Made by a program: the position numbers and the translations under genes. From Gammaproteobacteria bacterium (GTDB taxonomy: Bacteria > Pseudomonadota > Gammaproteobacteria > HK1): DNA of 10,545 nucleotides. The stretch lies in assembly GCA_020444775.1 (NCBI GenBank), contig JAGRHX010000355.1, positions 1 to 10,545 on the forward strand, given 5' to 3'. Of this stretch, positions 1 through 7,496 are shown in pieces (position 1 is the first letter of the stretch; each line of letters opens with the position of its first letter). The notes under the pieces are model-generated. The model did no database searches. It saw only the letters and a list, made by a program, of their open reading frames with translations, and was not told the DNA's origin.

Positions 1-1533
1 GACGCGATCCGTGCCGCCCTGGACGGTCGCGATGCGTCGCCCCGGCTGCGCGAGACCGGTATCGTCAGCCATTCCGGCGCCGCGGTGGTACGGGTCGAGG
101 GGCTCTCCGGTCTGATGGCCGAGGAGCGGGTACGGTTCGAGGACGGCAGCAGCGGCATCGTCATCGATCTGGACGCGCGCTCGGCCGGCGTTGTGTTGCT
201 CGGCCGCAGCGCTGAGCTGGTGGCCGGCACGCGCGTGCAGTCTACCGGTGAGCTGTTCACGACGCCGGTGGGTGACGCCTTGCTCGGCCGGGTGGTGGAC
301 GCGACCGGTGCGCCGCTGGACCACAGGGGTCCGTTGCGCGACGTAACACACGTGCCGGTGGAGCGGGACGCGCCGGCAATCATGGACCGGGCGCCGGTGA
401 GTGAGCCGATGCAGACCGGCATCAAGCTCATCGACGCGTTGATCCCGATCGGTCGCGGTCAGCGCGAGCTGATTCTGGGCGACCGCCAGACCGGCAAGAC
501 ATCGATCGCACTCGACACCTTGCTCAATCAGCGCGCGACCCATACCGTATGCGTCTATTGCGCCATCGGTCAGCGTGGCAGCGCCGTGGCACACGTCATC
601 GACACGCTCAGACGGCATCATGCCCTGGATTACAGCGTGGTCATGGTCGCATCGGGCGAGGATACGCCGGGGCTGCAGTACGTCACGCCGTACGCGGCCA
701 TGGCGCTGGCCGAGCACTTCATGACGCGTGGTCGCGATGTGCTGATCATCTATGACGACCTGACCCGCCATGCACGTGCCTATCGGGAGCTGTCGCTGTT
801 GTTGCGCCGACCACCCGGGCGCGAAGCTTATCCAGGTGATGTCTTCTACCTGCATGCTCGTCTGCTCGAGCGCGCCACTCGACTGCGCGCCGAGCTTGGT
901 GGCGGCTCGATCACTGCCCTGCCCATCGTCGAGACCCAGGCGCAGGACATCGCGGCCTACATCCCGACCAATCTGATCTCGATCACCGATGGTCAGATCT
1001 ACACCTCGCCGGATCTGTTCCACAAAGGCCTGCTACCGGCCATCGATGTCGGCAAGTCGGTGTCCCGGGTCGGCGGCAAGACCCAGCTGCCGGCCTATCG
1101 CACAGTGTCCGGCCCCTTGCGTCTGGCCTATGCCCAGTTCGAGGAGCTGGAGACCTTCGCCCGTTTCGCCACCCGCCTGGACGAGGACACCCGGGCACGC
1201 ATCGAACGCGGCCGCCGCGTGCGTGAGCTGCTGCGTCAGAACGAGCGCAGCATGCTCGGCCCGGCCGCGCAGATAAGCGTGCTGCACGCGCTCAACAACG
1301 GCCTGTTCGATCGCCTGGCGCTCGAGCGGGTGAGCGATGCGAAGCAACGCCTGCTCGAGGAGCTGCCACATCTACAGGCCCAGACCTGGGCACTGATCGA
1401 CCGCGGCGAGCGTCTGGACGATGCTCGCTGGCGCGGCCTGCTCGAGGCCTGTCGGTCGGTTCTGGATGATGGCTTCGAGGATGGCCATAGCGGCAGCGAC
1501 GAGCCAACCCGCTGGACCGAGGCTGGCGTTTGA
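1..1533 (+). CDS. atpA: Alternate (N-type) F1F0-ATPase subunit alpha, 5' truncated by window edge
   Basis: Alpha subunit of the membrane-peripheral F1 head. It forms the alpha3beta3 hexamer with beta and carries the non-catalytic nucleotide sites. The frame is open from base 1 through to the TGA at 1531-1533 (510 codons). Comparison with the 513-residue E. coli protein suggests that only about 10-20 N-terminal residues are missing, so the ATG/GTG codons near 85-115 are not the start. Visible motifs, in fragment numbering, are the Walker A GDRQTGKT (160-167), IIYDDL of the Walker B region, [30 protein letters not shown] segments, and SVSRVGG with the conserved catalytic-interface arginine at about 356. 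The segment [11 protein letters not shown], where ordinary alpha has DDLSKQAVAYR, is what I recall from the alternate ATPase alpha family (TIGR03324-like). The position directly before the gamma gene, with no delta gene between, fits the N-ATPase order ending in atpF-atpA-atpG. Assignment to the N-type rather than the housekeeping enzyme is strong but rests on memory of the family. Confidence 0.95.
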   Translation, partial: DAIRAALDGRDASPRLRETGIVSHSGAAVVRVEGLSGLMAEERVRFEDGSSGIVIDLDARSAGVVLLGRSAELVAGTRVQSTGELFTTPVGDALLGRVVDATGAPLDHRGPLRDVTHVPVERDAPAIMDRAPVSEPMQTGIKLIDALIPIGRGQRELILGDRQTGKTSIALDTLLNQRATHTVCVYCAIGQRGSAVAHVIDTLRRHHALDYSVVMVASGEDTPGLQYVTPYAAMALAEHFMTRGRDVLIIYDDLTRHARAYRELSLLLRRPPGREAYPGDVFYLHARLLERATRLRAELGGGSITALPIVETQAQDIAAYIPTNLISITDGQIYTSPDLFHKGLLPAIDVGKSVSRVGGKTQLPAYRTVSGPLRLAYAQFEELETFARFATRLDEDTRARIERGRRVRELLRQNERSMLGPAAQISVLHALNNGLFDRLALERVSDAKQRLLEELPHLQAQTWALIDRGERLDDARWRGLLEACRSVLDDGFEDGHSGSDEPTRWTEAGV

Positions 1534-2495
1534 TGGAGACGCTGGAGCACCTGCGCGGGCAGATCAAGACCACCGACGATCTCAAGGGCGTGGTCAGGAC
1601 GATGAAGGCGCTGGCCGCGGTCGGCATTCATCAGAACGAGCGCGCGGTGCACGCGCTGCGAGTCTATGCCCGTGCCGTCGAGCTCGGATTGCAGGTGATG
1701 TTCCGCAACGACCCGGGGCTGAGCGCACTGCGCGGTGCGCACGGCCGGGTCGAGGCCGAGGCAGTCGATTCGCGGCCCCTGGGGCTCGTGGTGTTCGGCT
1801 CCGATCATGGTCTGTGTGGCCGATTCAACGACGAGATCGTCGCGCATGTGGTCGAACGGCTCGGCAGCATACCCGGGGCGCGTCCACGGATCCTGGCGGT
1901 CGGCGCGCGTACCGGCATGCGTCTGGAACAGGCCGGGCTCGGGCTGGAGCAGACCCTCCTGGTGCCCGGCACGGCGAGTCATATCACGCCAGTGGTTCGA
2001 AGGATCCTGCAACGGCTGGACGATTGGCGCTCGCAGGGCACCCGGCAGGTCATGCTCGCCTACAATCAGCACCTGTCGGGCGCGCGCTATAGTTCCGTCT
2101 GGCAGCGGCTGACCCCGCTGGACACGACGGCGCTCGCCGGTCTGCGCAACGCACCCTGGCCGTCCAAGGTGCTGCCCACCTACAGCATGCCACGCGATGA
2201 GCTGCTCCAAGCCCTGCTGCGCCAGTACATCTTCATCAACGTGTTCCGGGCCTGCGCCGAGTCACTGGCCAGCGAGTCGGGGGCGCGACTGGCCGCGATG
2301 CACGCCGCCGGTCGCAACCTGGAGGAACGTCACAACGAGCTGTCAGCCCTCTTCCGCCGTTTGCGTCAGACCATGATCACCGCCGAGCTGCTCGACGTGG
2401 TCAACGGCTATGAGGCCTTGCTCGAGCAGTCAGTCAACGCCGAGGCGCCCGGTGGTTCCGATATGTGCGATCTAGAAGAGGTACCTGGCCGATGA
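1533..2495 (+). CDS. atpG: Alternate (N-type) F1F0-ATPase subunit gamma
   Basis: Central rotor shaft of F1, coupling ion flow through F0 to catalysis in the alpha/beta head. The ATG at 1533 shares its A with the atpA stop (TGATG). A GAGG at 1519-1522, ten bases upstream, fits as ribosome binding site; the in-frame TTG at 1530 is a less likely start. The product has 320 residues, against about 287 in E. coli gamma. The N-terminal helix ([20 protein letters not shown], then RTMKALAAVG) matches the family's first coiled-coil helix. GSDHGLCG (89-96) corresponds to the conserved DRGLCG turn. The C-terminal helix at about 278-298 (RQTMITAELLDVVNG) matches the RQ.SIT.EL.EIV.G signature. A tail of about 20 residues after the last helix is poorly conserved and ends in acidic residues. 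Tight coupling to atpA indicates stoichiometric co-translation. The sequence resembles the alternate-ATPase gamma group more than canonical gamma. Confidence 0.93.
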   Translation: METLEHLRGQIKTTDDLKGVVRTMKALAAVGIHQNERAVHALRVYARAVELGLQVMFRNDPGLSALRGAHGRVEAEAVDSRPLGLVVFGSDHGLCGRFNDEIVAHVVERLGSIPGARPRILAVGARTGMRLEQAGLGLEQTLLVPGTASHITPVVRRILQRLDDWRSQGTRQVMLAYNQHLSGARYSSVWQRLTPLDTTALAGLRNAPWPSKVLPTYSMPRDELLQALLRQYIFINVFRACAESLASESGARLAAMHAAGRNLEERHNELSALFRRLRQTMITAELLDVVNGYEALLEQSVNAEAPGGSDMCDLEEVPGR

Positions 2496-3076
2496 GCAGA
2501 GAATGGATCGATCACGAAGGGCTCGCGGGCGAAGCCGTCGAGCGTATCCACGCGCTGAAACAGGCGCAGTCCCAACCGTTCGCACTCAACAAGATCGGCC
2601 ATGTGGTGCTGCGCGTCCAGGACATGCAACGTTCGGTGAGCTTCTACGCCAACGTGCTCGGTTTCGAGATATCCGACGTCTATCCGGATTCGATGATGCC
2701 CGGCGGCATGGTCTTCATGCGCTGCAACCGCGACCATCACGGCATAGCCCTGGTCGGTGGGGCGAGTGGCCCTACACGCGGCGAAGAGCTGCATCACCTG
2801 GCTTTCGAGGTCTCGACGCTGCGCGAGGTGTTGGCCGCGCGCGACCATCTGCGCGCCCATGACGTGCCGATCGGCTTCGAGGGCAGAAGACGTGCCGGCT
2901 GTCAGATCGCGGTGGAATTCAGCGATCCCGACGGCCACCAGCTCGAGATCTACTGGGGTCTGGATCGACTCGACCCGGGGCAGCGCGGCCGGCCGGCCAC
3001 ACAGTGGCGACCGGCAAGTACCCTGGAAGCTGCGATTGCCGACCCACCCTCGGGTCAGGACACAAGACTCGATTGA
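2492..3076 (+). CDS. VOC-family (extradiol dioxygenase/glyoxalase-like) metalloenzyme
   Basis: A 194-residue vicinal-oxygen-chelate protein. Residues from about 33 to 162 form one complete VOC unit of two beta-alpha-beta-beta-beta modules: NKIGHVVLRVQDMQRSVSFY, then NVLGFEISD, LHHLAFEVSTL, and DPDGHQLEIYW. The likely metal ligands are His37 (GHVVL), His102 (HHLAFEV) and Glu152 (HQLEIYW), the 2-His-1-carboxylate set used by catechol 2,3-dioxygenase-type Fe(II) enzymes; substrate and reaction cannot be read from sequence. A 32-residue N-terminal extension precedes the domain, and a low-complexity Pro/Arg/Thr tail follows it. The ATG at 2492 overlaps the atpG stop by four bases (ATGA), and AAGAGG at 2476-2481 lies ten bases upstream; a GTG at 2465 in the same frame has no such support. 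The gene therefore appears to be the last cistron of the N-ATPase operon, although no role in the ATPase is known. A glyoxalase, a fosfomycin-resistance-type enzyme or a ring-cleavage dioxygenase are all possible; the EIYW ending favours the dioxygenase-like group. Confidence 0.85.
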   Translation: MSREWIDHEGLAGEAVERIHALKQAQSQPFALNKIGHVVLRVQDMQRSVSFYANVLGFEISDVYPDSMMPGGMVFMRCNRDHHGIALVGGASGPTRGEELHHLAFEVSTLREVLAARDHLRAHDVPIGFEGRRRAGCQIAVEFSDPDGHQLEIYWGLDRLDPGQRGRPATQWRPASTLEAAIADPPSGQDTRLD

Positions 3077-3188
3077 CATCAACACCCTCGCGCGAGCACT
3101 ACCCGGCCACCACCCCCGTCGCTTGCTTGATACAGGTCAAACCGGAATCAGCAGCGAAGCTATCCTGTGTAGGGTGGAGCGGGTATCG

Positions 3189-3224
3189 ATGAACGATGCC
3201 GCCAGGACAACACCGACGGGCTGA
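3189..3224 (+). CDS. Possible 11-residue leader peptide upstream of pcm
   Basis: A short reading frame, ATG at 3189 to TGA at 3222-3224, encodes MNDAARTTPTG. It has the best Shine-Dalgarno match in this gap: GGAG at 3176-3179, nine bases before its ATG. Its stop lies four bases before the ATG at 3229 of pcm, so ribosomes terminating here could reinitiate on pcm, which has no good site of its own. The peptide resembles no known attenuator: there is no run of one amino acid and no clear competing hairpins. Translation is only inferred. Confidence 0.25.
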   Translation: MNDAARTTPTG

Positions 3225-3228
3225 GCAC

Positions 3229-3963
3229 ATGAACCGGGATGATGGCGCGTACCATGCACGGCCGGACGAGACGGCGGATCTCAGGTCCAGGCGTAAGGCC
3301 CTGATCCGGGAGGTGATTGACGAGGCACGATCCATTCTTCGTCACGATCCGACCGGCCGTCTGGGCCGCGCGGTAGTCCGTGCCATGCTCGCGGTACCTC
3401 GCGAGCGTTTCATCCCTCAGCACGATGCGGTGCTCGCCTACGCCAATACCGCGCTGACCATCGGTCACGGACAGACCATCTCACAGCCGCTGATCGTTGC
3501 CCTGATGTCACATCTGCTCCAGGTCGGCCCGGAGCATACCGTGCTCGAGGTCGGCACCGGCTCCGGCTATCAGGCCGCGGTGCTCAGCAAGATGGTCATG
3601 CACGTGTACACCATCGAGACGGTGCAGGCGCTAGGTATCGCGGCCCGCGAGCTGCTGCATCACGAGCACTACGAGAACGTCACCGTGCGGGTCGGCGACG
3701 GCGCCGAAGGCTGGCCGGAGCATGCGCCCTACGATGGTGTGATCGTCACCGCCGCGGCACGCACCATTCCCGCCGCGCTGGTCGATCAGCTCCGACCCGG
3801 CGGGCATCTGGTCATGCCGGTCGAGGAGCCCGACGGTGAGCAATGGCTGGTGGTGCTGCACAAGCACGACAACGGCTACTCGTCGACAAGACGCGTGCTG
3901 CCGGTGCGCTTCGTGCCCCTGACCGGCCCGGGCGCGGCAGCCGACGGGTTCGGCGCCTCCTGA
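3229..3963 (+). CDS. pcm: Protein-L-isoaspartate O-methyltransferase
   Basis: A SAM-dependent cytosolic repair enzyme that methylates the abnormal carboxyl of isoaspartyl residues in aged proteins, starting their return to normal aspartyl. From the ATG at 3229 it has 244 residues (E. coli Pcm has 208), the excess lying in the first 40 or so. The family block VPRERFIP (56-63) is followed by the substrate-site motif IGHGQTISQP (78-87), the SAM-binding motif I VLEVGTGSGYQ (105-115), DGVIVTAAA and LRPGGHLVMPV. All key motifs are intact. The start is uncertain: the in-frame ATG at 3196 would add 11 poorly conserved residues, and neither start has a good ribosome binding site, whereas a small ORF just upstream does. 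The last 88 bases overlap the 3' end of the convergent YhaN-like gene, leaving no space for a conventional terminator between them. The 152-base gap from the VOC gene suggests its own promoter, but I could not locate a convincing one. Confidence 0.93.
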   Translation: MNRDDGAYHARPDETADLRSRRKALIREVIDEARSILRHDPTGRLGRAVVRAMLAVPRERFIPQHDAVLAYANTALTIGHGQTISQPLIVALMSHLLQVGPEHTVLEVGTGSGYQAAVLSKMVMHVYTIETVQALGIAARELLHHEHYENVTVRVGDGAEGWPEHAPYDGVIVTAAARTIPAALVDQLRPGGHLVMPVEEPDGEQWLVVLHKHDNGYSSTRRVLPVRFVPLTGPGAAADGFGAS

Positions 3964-6900
3964 TTCAGCGGCCGTCGATCCAGCCGGATCACGTTGATCG
4001 ACTCACCCAGGCGGGATCGGGCGATGTCGACCAGATGCTGATGATGGGTGAAGAACAGCACCTGGGTCTGGCGGCCCAGCTCGGCGAGCACCTCGAAGCC
4101 GGCTGCCGCCCGGTCGTCGTCGAAGTTCACGAACAGGTCATCGGCGATGAACGGTAGCGGGTGTGCCCGTTGCAGATACTCCTCCACCGAGGCCAGACGC
4201 AACGCGAGGTACAGCTGGTCCGCCGTGCCTTCGCTCATCGCCTTCACCTCCAGGCCCGCGCCGCTGGGTCGCGTGCCCTCCAGGTGGGCCCGGTCCTGCT
4301 CGTCATAGCCGACGCGCAGACCGTCGAACGCGCCCGCGGTGAGCGTAGCGAACACCGCGCCGGCACGGCTCAGCAGAGGCGCCTGCTTCTCGCGCCGATA
4401 GCGATCGATGGCCCAGCGCAACAAGGTCACCGCACCCTGCACCCGCACGAACTGCTCCGCGCAGTCGCGCAGGCCCGCCAGCGCCTCCTGTCGCTCCGCG
4501 GCCGCCTGAGCGGCGACCCCATCGCCGCCGATCGCCTCCAAGGCCTGACGCTTCTCGGCGCGTGCCTCGGTCGCGGCGTGGCGACGCCCATCCAAGTCGT
4601 CCAGCTCGTCCAGCAAGGTCTGCTCACGCGCCGCGACCTGGTCCAGATCCACACCTTCGCATTCGTCGAGCAGGGTCTGCACCGGCAGACCGTCGCCTTC
4701 GCCCTCGAGGTCACGCAGCAGCTCCTCATGCCTTGCATCCAGCCGGCGCTTGCCCTGCGAGCGCTCGATCGCCACATGCAGTGATTCGGGGTCACTCGTA
4801 CCGCTGATCTCGTACAGCTCACGAAGCGCCAGTCGGGCATCGCGCGCATCGGCCTCCAGCGCGTCGATCTGCTCATCCAGCTCGGCGCTGAGGCGGTCCG
4901 TCTCGACCTGCAGTTCGTGGACACGTTGCGCCTCGGCCAGGCGTGTCTCCAGCGCCACCATGATGTCCTCGGGCGCGCTATCCGGGCGCTCGCCGCCAAG
5001 TGTCTCGGCGAGGCTTCGGACCGCGGCGCCAAAGTCCTGCAGCTCCTGCTCGATACGCCCGATGTGCTCGTGCCTGAGTCTTTCGATCTCACGGCTGACA
5101 TCACGCATCTGCTCGATGGTATCGAGCTGGTCGGCGATCTGCGCGGCCGCCGTCGCCGGGTCCAGACCGAGCGTGGTCAGTGCCGCCGACCAGTCCTGCT
5201 GCCATTCGCGCCAGGCCGCCTCGGCCTGATCGACGGCTTGTCGCCGACGCGCGAGGTCCGCGTCCAGTTGCGCCAGCGCGTTGCACAGCGTGTCACGCTC
5301 ACTGGCCCGCTTCTCCTGAGCCCGGCGCACCGCGGCCGCGTGTTCGAGCACCATGCGTAGCGGCCGCTCCCGCAGCGTGTCCACCGTCGTGCCCAGGGTG
5401 CTCAGCTCGTCGAGGATCGAGGCACGGGTCTGCGACTCGACCCGTGCATCGGCAATCAGCTCGGCACGTGCCTCGTCCCGGCGAGCGATGAGACCCAGCA
5501 GCCTGTCGCGCTCGTCCAGCCAGACCAGCATGTAGTCTGGCGCCAACGGCTCGAAGGGCAACTCGCGCCAGATCTCGGCCCAGCGGTCCTGCAGCTCGAC
5601 CTGCTGCGCCTCGAACGCCTGCCGTTGTGCTCGTGCCGCATCCAGGGCACTGCGCTGTGCCTCGATCTGAGCGGCCATGGCCGCCAGCTCACCGACGGCC
5701 TGGGCCTGGTCGAAACGCCGATCCGCGAGCGCATCGGTCTGCACCACCGCACGCTCGTAGGCATCGACCAGGTCCGATGCGTCGCCGGCGAAGTCACTCA
5801 AGGCCGCTTCCGACAGGGTCTCGCCCTGGATGTGCCGCTGGCGCACCAGCGACCAGCCGGCATCGCGTCGCTCACGGGCTGCCTGCAACGTTTCGCGTGG
5901 CACGATGTTTCGATCGAAAACGATTCTGTCGTGAGCCTCGCGTTGCTGCGTCAACGTCTGGCGCAGGTCCTGCTCGCGCTGCCGGCACTCACGCAGGTCT
6001 TCGTTCAGCGCCTGGGCCCGGTCACGATGAGTCTGCACGACGGCGCGCGGCGGCACCGCAGCGACCAGCAGGCCGCGCTCGTCGTCGAAGCTCGGACGCA
6101 GCCGCGCCAGCACGGTGTCGATTTGCGCCTGCGTCTCGTCGATGACCCGCTGCGCGCTGCGCATACGGCTGCCCACATCGGCATGCTCGCGGGCTGCCTC
6201 TATCAGGCTGGCAAGCGTGCTGACGTCGTGCGCGTCCGCCAGCGTCTCGAGCTCGCGTGCTCGCGCGGCACGCTCCGCTGCGCCCTCCTGCAGCGCGCGG
6301 GCCGCGGTATCCAGCTGCGAGCGCCGCTCGCCACGACCGGTGAGCAACGCACGCGAAGCGCTGAGCTCGGCCCGCCGCGGCAGGCCGGCGCACAGCTGCT
6401 CGACGGAGCCGGCCGGCCAGCCCAGCTCGTCGGCCAGACCACGCAGCCGGACGATCGCCGCCTCGAGCTCGGCCTTCTGCCCGGGCAGGTCCGCCTTGGC
6501 CTTGCGTACCTGGATACGCCGCTCGTGCAGCAAGCGGATGTCCTCGGCACGCATCAACATCGCTCGATCGCAGACCAGACCGGCACGTTTGCACTGTGCC
6601 TGGAGCCGCTGCGCGTTCAGCGTCTCGAGCTTCGCCCTGGCGCTGGCCTCGACCTGCAGCGCCTCGCTCAGCCGCTGCGCCGCGTCCTCGGGTAACAGAC
6701 GCACCTCGGCCAGGCCCGTGCGCTCGGCCTTCACCCGCCGCAGCTCGTCGACCTGCCGGTAGACACGCCGGATCCGACTCAGCTTGCGTTGCTCGGCAGC
6801 GTGTGTCTCGCGTTGCGCCTCGAGCGCGTCGAATTCGGCCTGCGCCTCGTCCAGGGCGCGCCGCGTCTCGTGCCAACGACTCGCGGTGACCGTGTGCTCA

Positions 6901-7496
6901 CGCAGGGCCTTGTCGGCGTCGTTGAGCGCATCGAGCAAGCGGTAGAACTGGCGATGACCGGCGCGGCGCGGTCCCCACAGCGCGTCCGACTCCTTCTTCA
7001 GCGCCTCGATCTGCTCGTGCAGACCGGCCACGCCGGAACCGGCGGAGAACAGCGTCTGCCCCACGTCGTCCCGGGCATCGAGGATGTCTCGTCCACCGCT
7101 CGCCAGACGCTCGTGATCGAGACAGAACATGCGGATGAAGAAGTCCCGGTCCGCGCCGCCGATCAACGACGCCAGCACGCTCTCGCCGCCAGCCAATGGC
7201 AGCTCGTCGGCGCCGAGCAGAGTGTCCTTGTTGCCCTTGCGGCGGCGTATCTGCAGCCGCTGCTCGCCGTGCTGGAGCAGACCGCCGATGCGCATACCCG
7301 CGTAGCCGTGGATGAAGCCATGATCGGAGTTGTGCGGGATACCGAACAGCAGATCCTCGATGGCGGCCAACGAGGTCGACTTTCCCGCTTCGTTCGGACC
7401 GAACACGATATGCATATCACAAGCGGCGTCGGGGAACTCGAGGCTGACATCGGTGAAGTGCCCGAAACGCAACAGCTCGAGTCTGTCGAGGCGCAT
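3876..7496 (-). CDS. YhaN-like SMC/Rad50-type AAA ATPase with long coiled coil
   Basis: A 1206-residue ATPase of the SbcC/Rad50 superfamily, probably the motor partner of the metallophosphoesterase encoded just upstream, acting on DNA in the cytoplasm. The N-terminal lobe opens MRLDRLELLRFGHFTDV with Walker A GPNEAGKS (33-40), followed by the YhaN-like FFIRMFCLDHERL region. About residues 170-1010 are rich in Glu, Arg, Ala, Leu and Gln and look like two coiled-coil arms. A W..IW..LPFEPLAPDYM..WL segment near 636-665 may be the apex and resembles the YhaN family. I see no CxxC zinc hook anywhere. The C-terminal lobe has the signature SEGTADQLYLALRLA (from 1088), Walker B PFIADD (1115-1120), the adjacent FVNFDDDRA and the switch histidines in FFTHHQH. 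The start ATG overlaps the previous stop by one base, with AGGTG (7508-7504) seven bases upstream. The final 25 or so residues (Pro/Ala/Arg-rich) are unlikely to be conserved and are read from DNA that also encodes the end of pcm. Confidence 0.9.
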   Translation of the reverse strand: MRLDRLELLRFGHFTDVSLEFPDAACDMHIVFGPNEAGKSTSLAAIEDLLFGIPHNSDHGFIHGYAGMRIGGLLQHGEQRLQIRRRKGNKDTLLGADELPLAGGESVLASLIGGADRDFFIRMFCLDHERLASGGRDILDARDDVGQTLFSAGSGVAGLHEQIEALKKESDALWGPRRAGHRQFYRLLDALNDADKALREHTVTASRWHETRRALDEAQAEFDALEAQRETHAAEQRKLSRIRRVYRQVDELRRVKAERTGLAEVRLLPEDAAQRLSEALQVEASARAKLETLNAQRLQAQCKRAGLVCDRAMLMRAEDIRLLHERRIQVRKAKADLPGQKAELEAAIVRLRGLADELGWPAGSVEQLCAGLPRRAELSASRALLTGRGERRSQLDTAARALQEGAAERAARARELETLADAHDVSTLASLIEAAREHADVGSRMRSAQRVIDETQAQIDTVLARLRPSFDDERGLLVAAVPPRAVVQTHRDRAQALNEDLRECRQREQDLRQTLTQQREAHDRIVFDRNIVPRETLQAARERRDAGWSLVRQRHIQGETLSEAALSDFAGDASDLVDAYERAVVQTDALADRRFDQAQAVGELAAMAAQIEAQRSALDAARAQRQAFEAQQVELQDRWAEIWRELPFEPLAPDYMLVWLDERDRLLGLIARRDEARAELIADARVESQTRASILDELSTLGTTVDTLRERPLRMVLEHAAAVRRAQEKRASERDTLCNALAQLDADLARRRQAVDQAEAAWREWQQDWSAALTTLGLDPATAAAQIADQLDTIEQMRDVSREIERLRHEHIGRIEQELQDFGAAVRSLAETLGGERPDSAPEDIMVALETRLAEAQRVHELQVETDRLSAELDEQIDALEADARDARLALRELYEISGTSDPESLHVAIERSQGKRRLDARHEELLRDLEGEGDGLPVQTLLDECEGVDLDQVAAREQTLLDELDDLDGRRHAATEARAEKRQALEAIGGDGVAAQAAAERQEALAGLRDCAEQFVRVQGAVTLLRWAIDRYRREKQAPLLSRAGAVFATLTAGAFDGLRVGYDEQDRAHLEGTRPSGAGLEVKAMSEGTADQLYLALRLASVEEYLQRAHPLPFIADDLFVNFDDDRAAAGFEVLAELGRQTQVLFFTHHQHLVDIARSRLGESINVIRLDRRPLNQEAPNPSAAAPGPVRGTKRTGSTRLVDE

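Noticed and set aside
85..117. GTG at 85 or ATG at 115 as the start of atpA
   Set aside because: The frame is open to base 1 and the upstream residues ([20 protein letters not shown]) match the family's N-terminal beta barrel, so the gene begins before the window.
1236..2210. A 324-codon minus-strand frame across atpA and atpG
   Set aside because: Both plus-strand genes are certain from motifs; the reverse frame lacks any domain and spans two genes, as shadow frames do.
3073..3078. A perfect TTGACA that could be the -35 box of a pcm promoter
   Set aside because: It overlaps the VOC stop codon, and at 16-18 bases downstream only poor -10 candidates (AGCACT, GCACTA, CACTAC) are found. A TATCCT at 3161-3166 is too far away and has no -35 of its own.
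3087..3096. A 10-base palindrome CTCGCGCGAG after the VOC gene, considered as a terminator
   Set aside because: It has no room for a loop and no T run, and short GC palindromes are common in this base composition.
4427..5104. A 225-codon minus-strand frame within the YhaN-like gene, considered as a frameshifted second gene
   Set aside because: The main frame is unbroken and keeps coiled-coil character throughout; the alternative is Arg/Ser/Trp-rich shadow translation.
5625..6695. A 356-codon plus-strand open frame opposite the YhaN-like gene
   Set aside because: It is antisense to a clearly conserved coding frame, has no recognisable domain and no ribosome binding site, and long antisense frames are expected in DNA this GC-rich.
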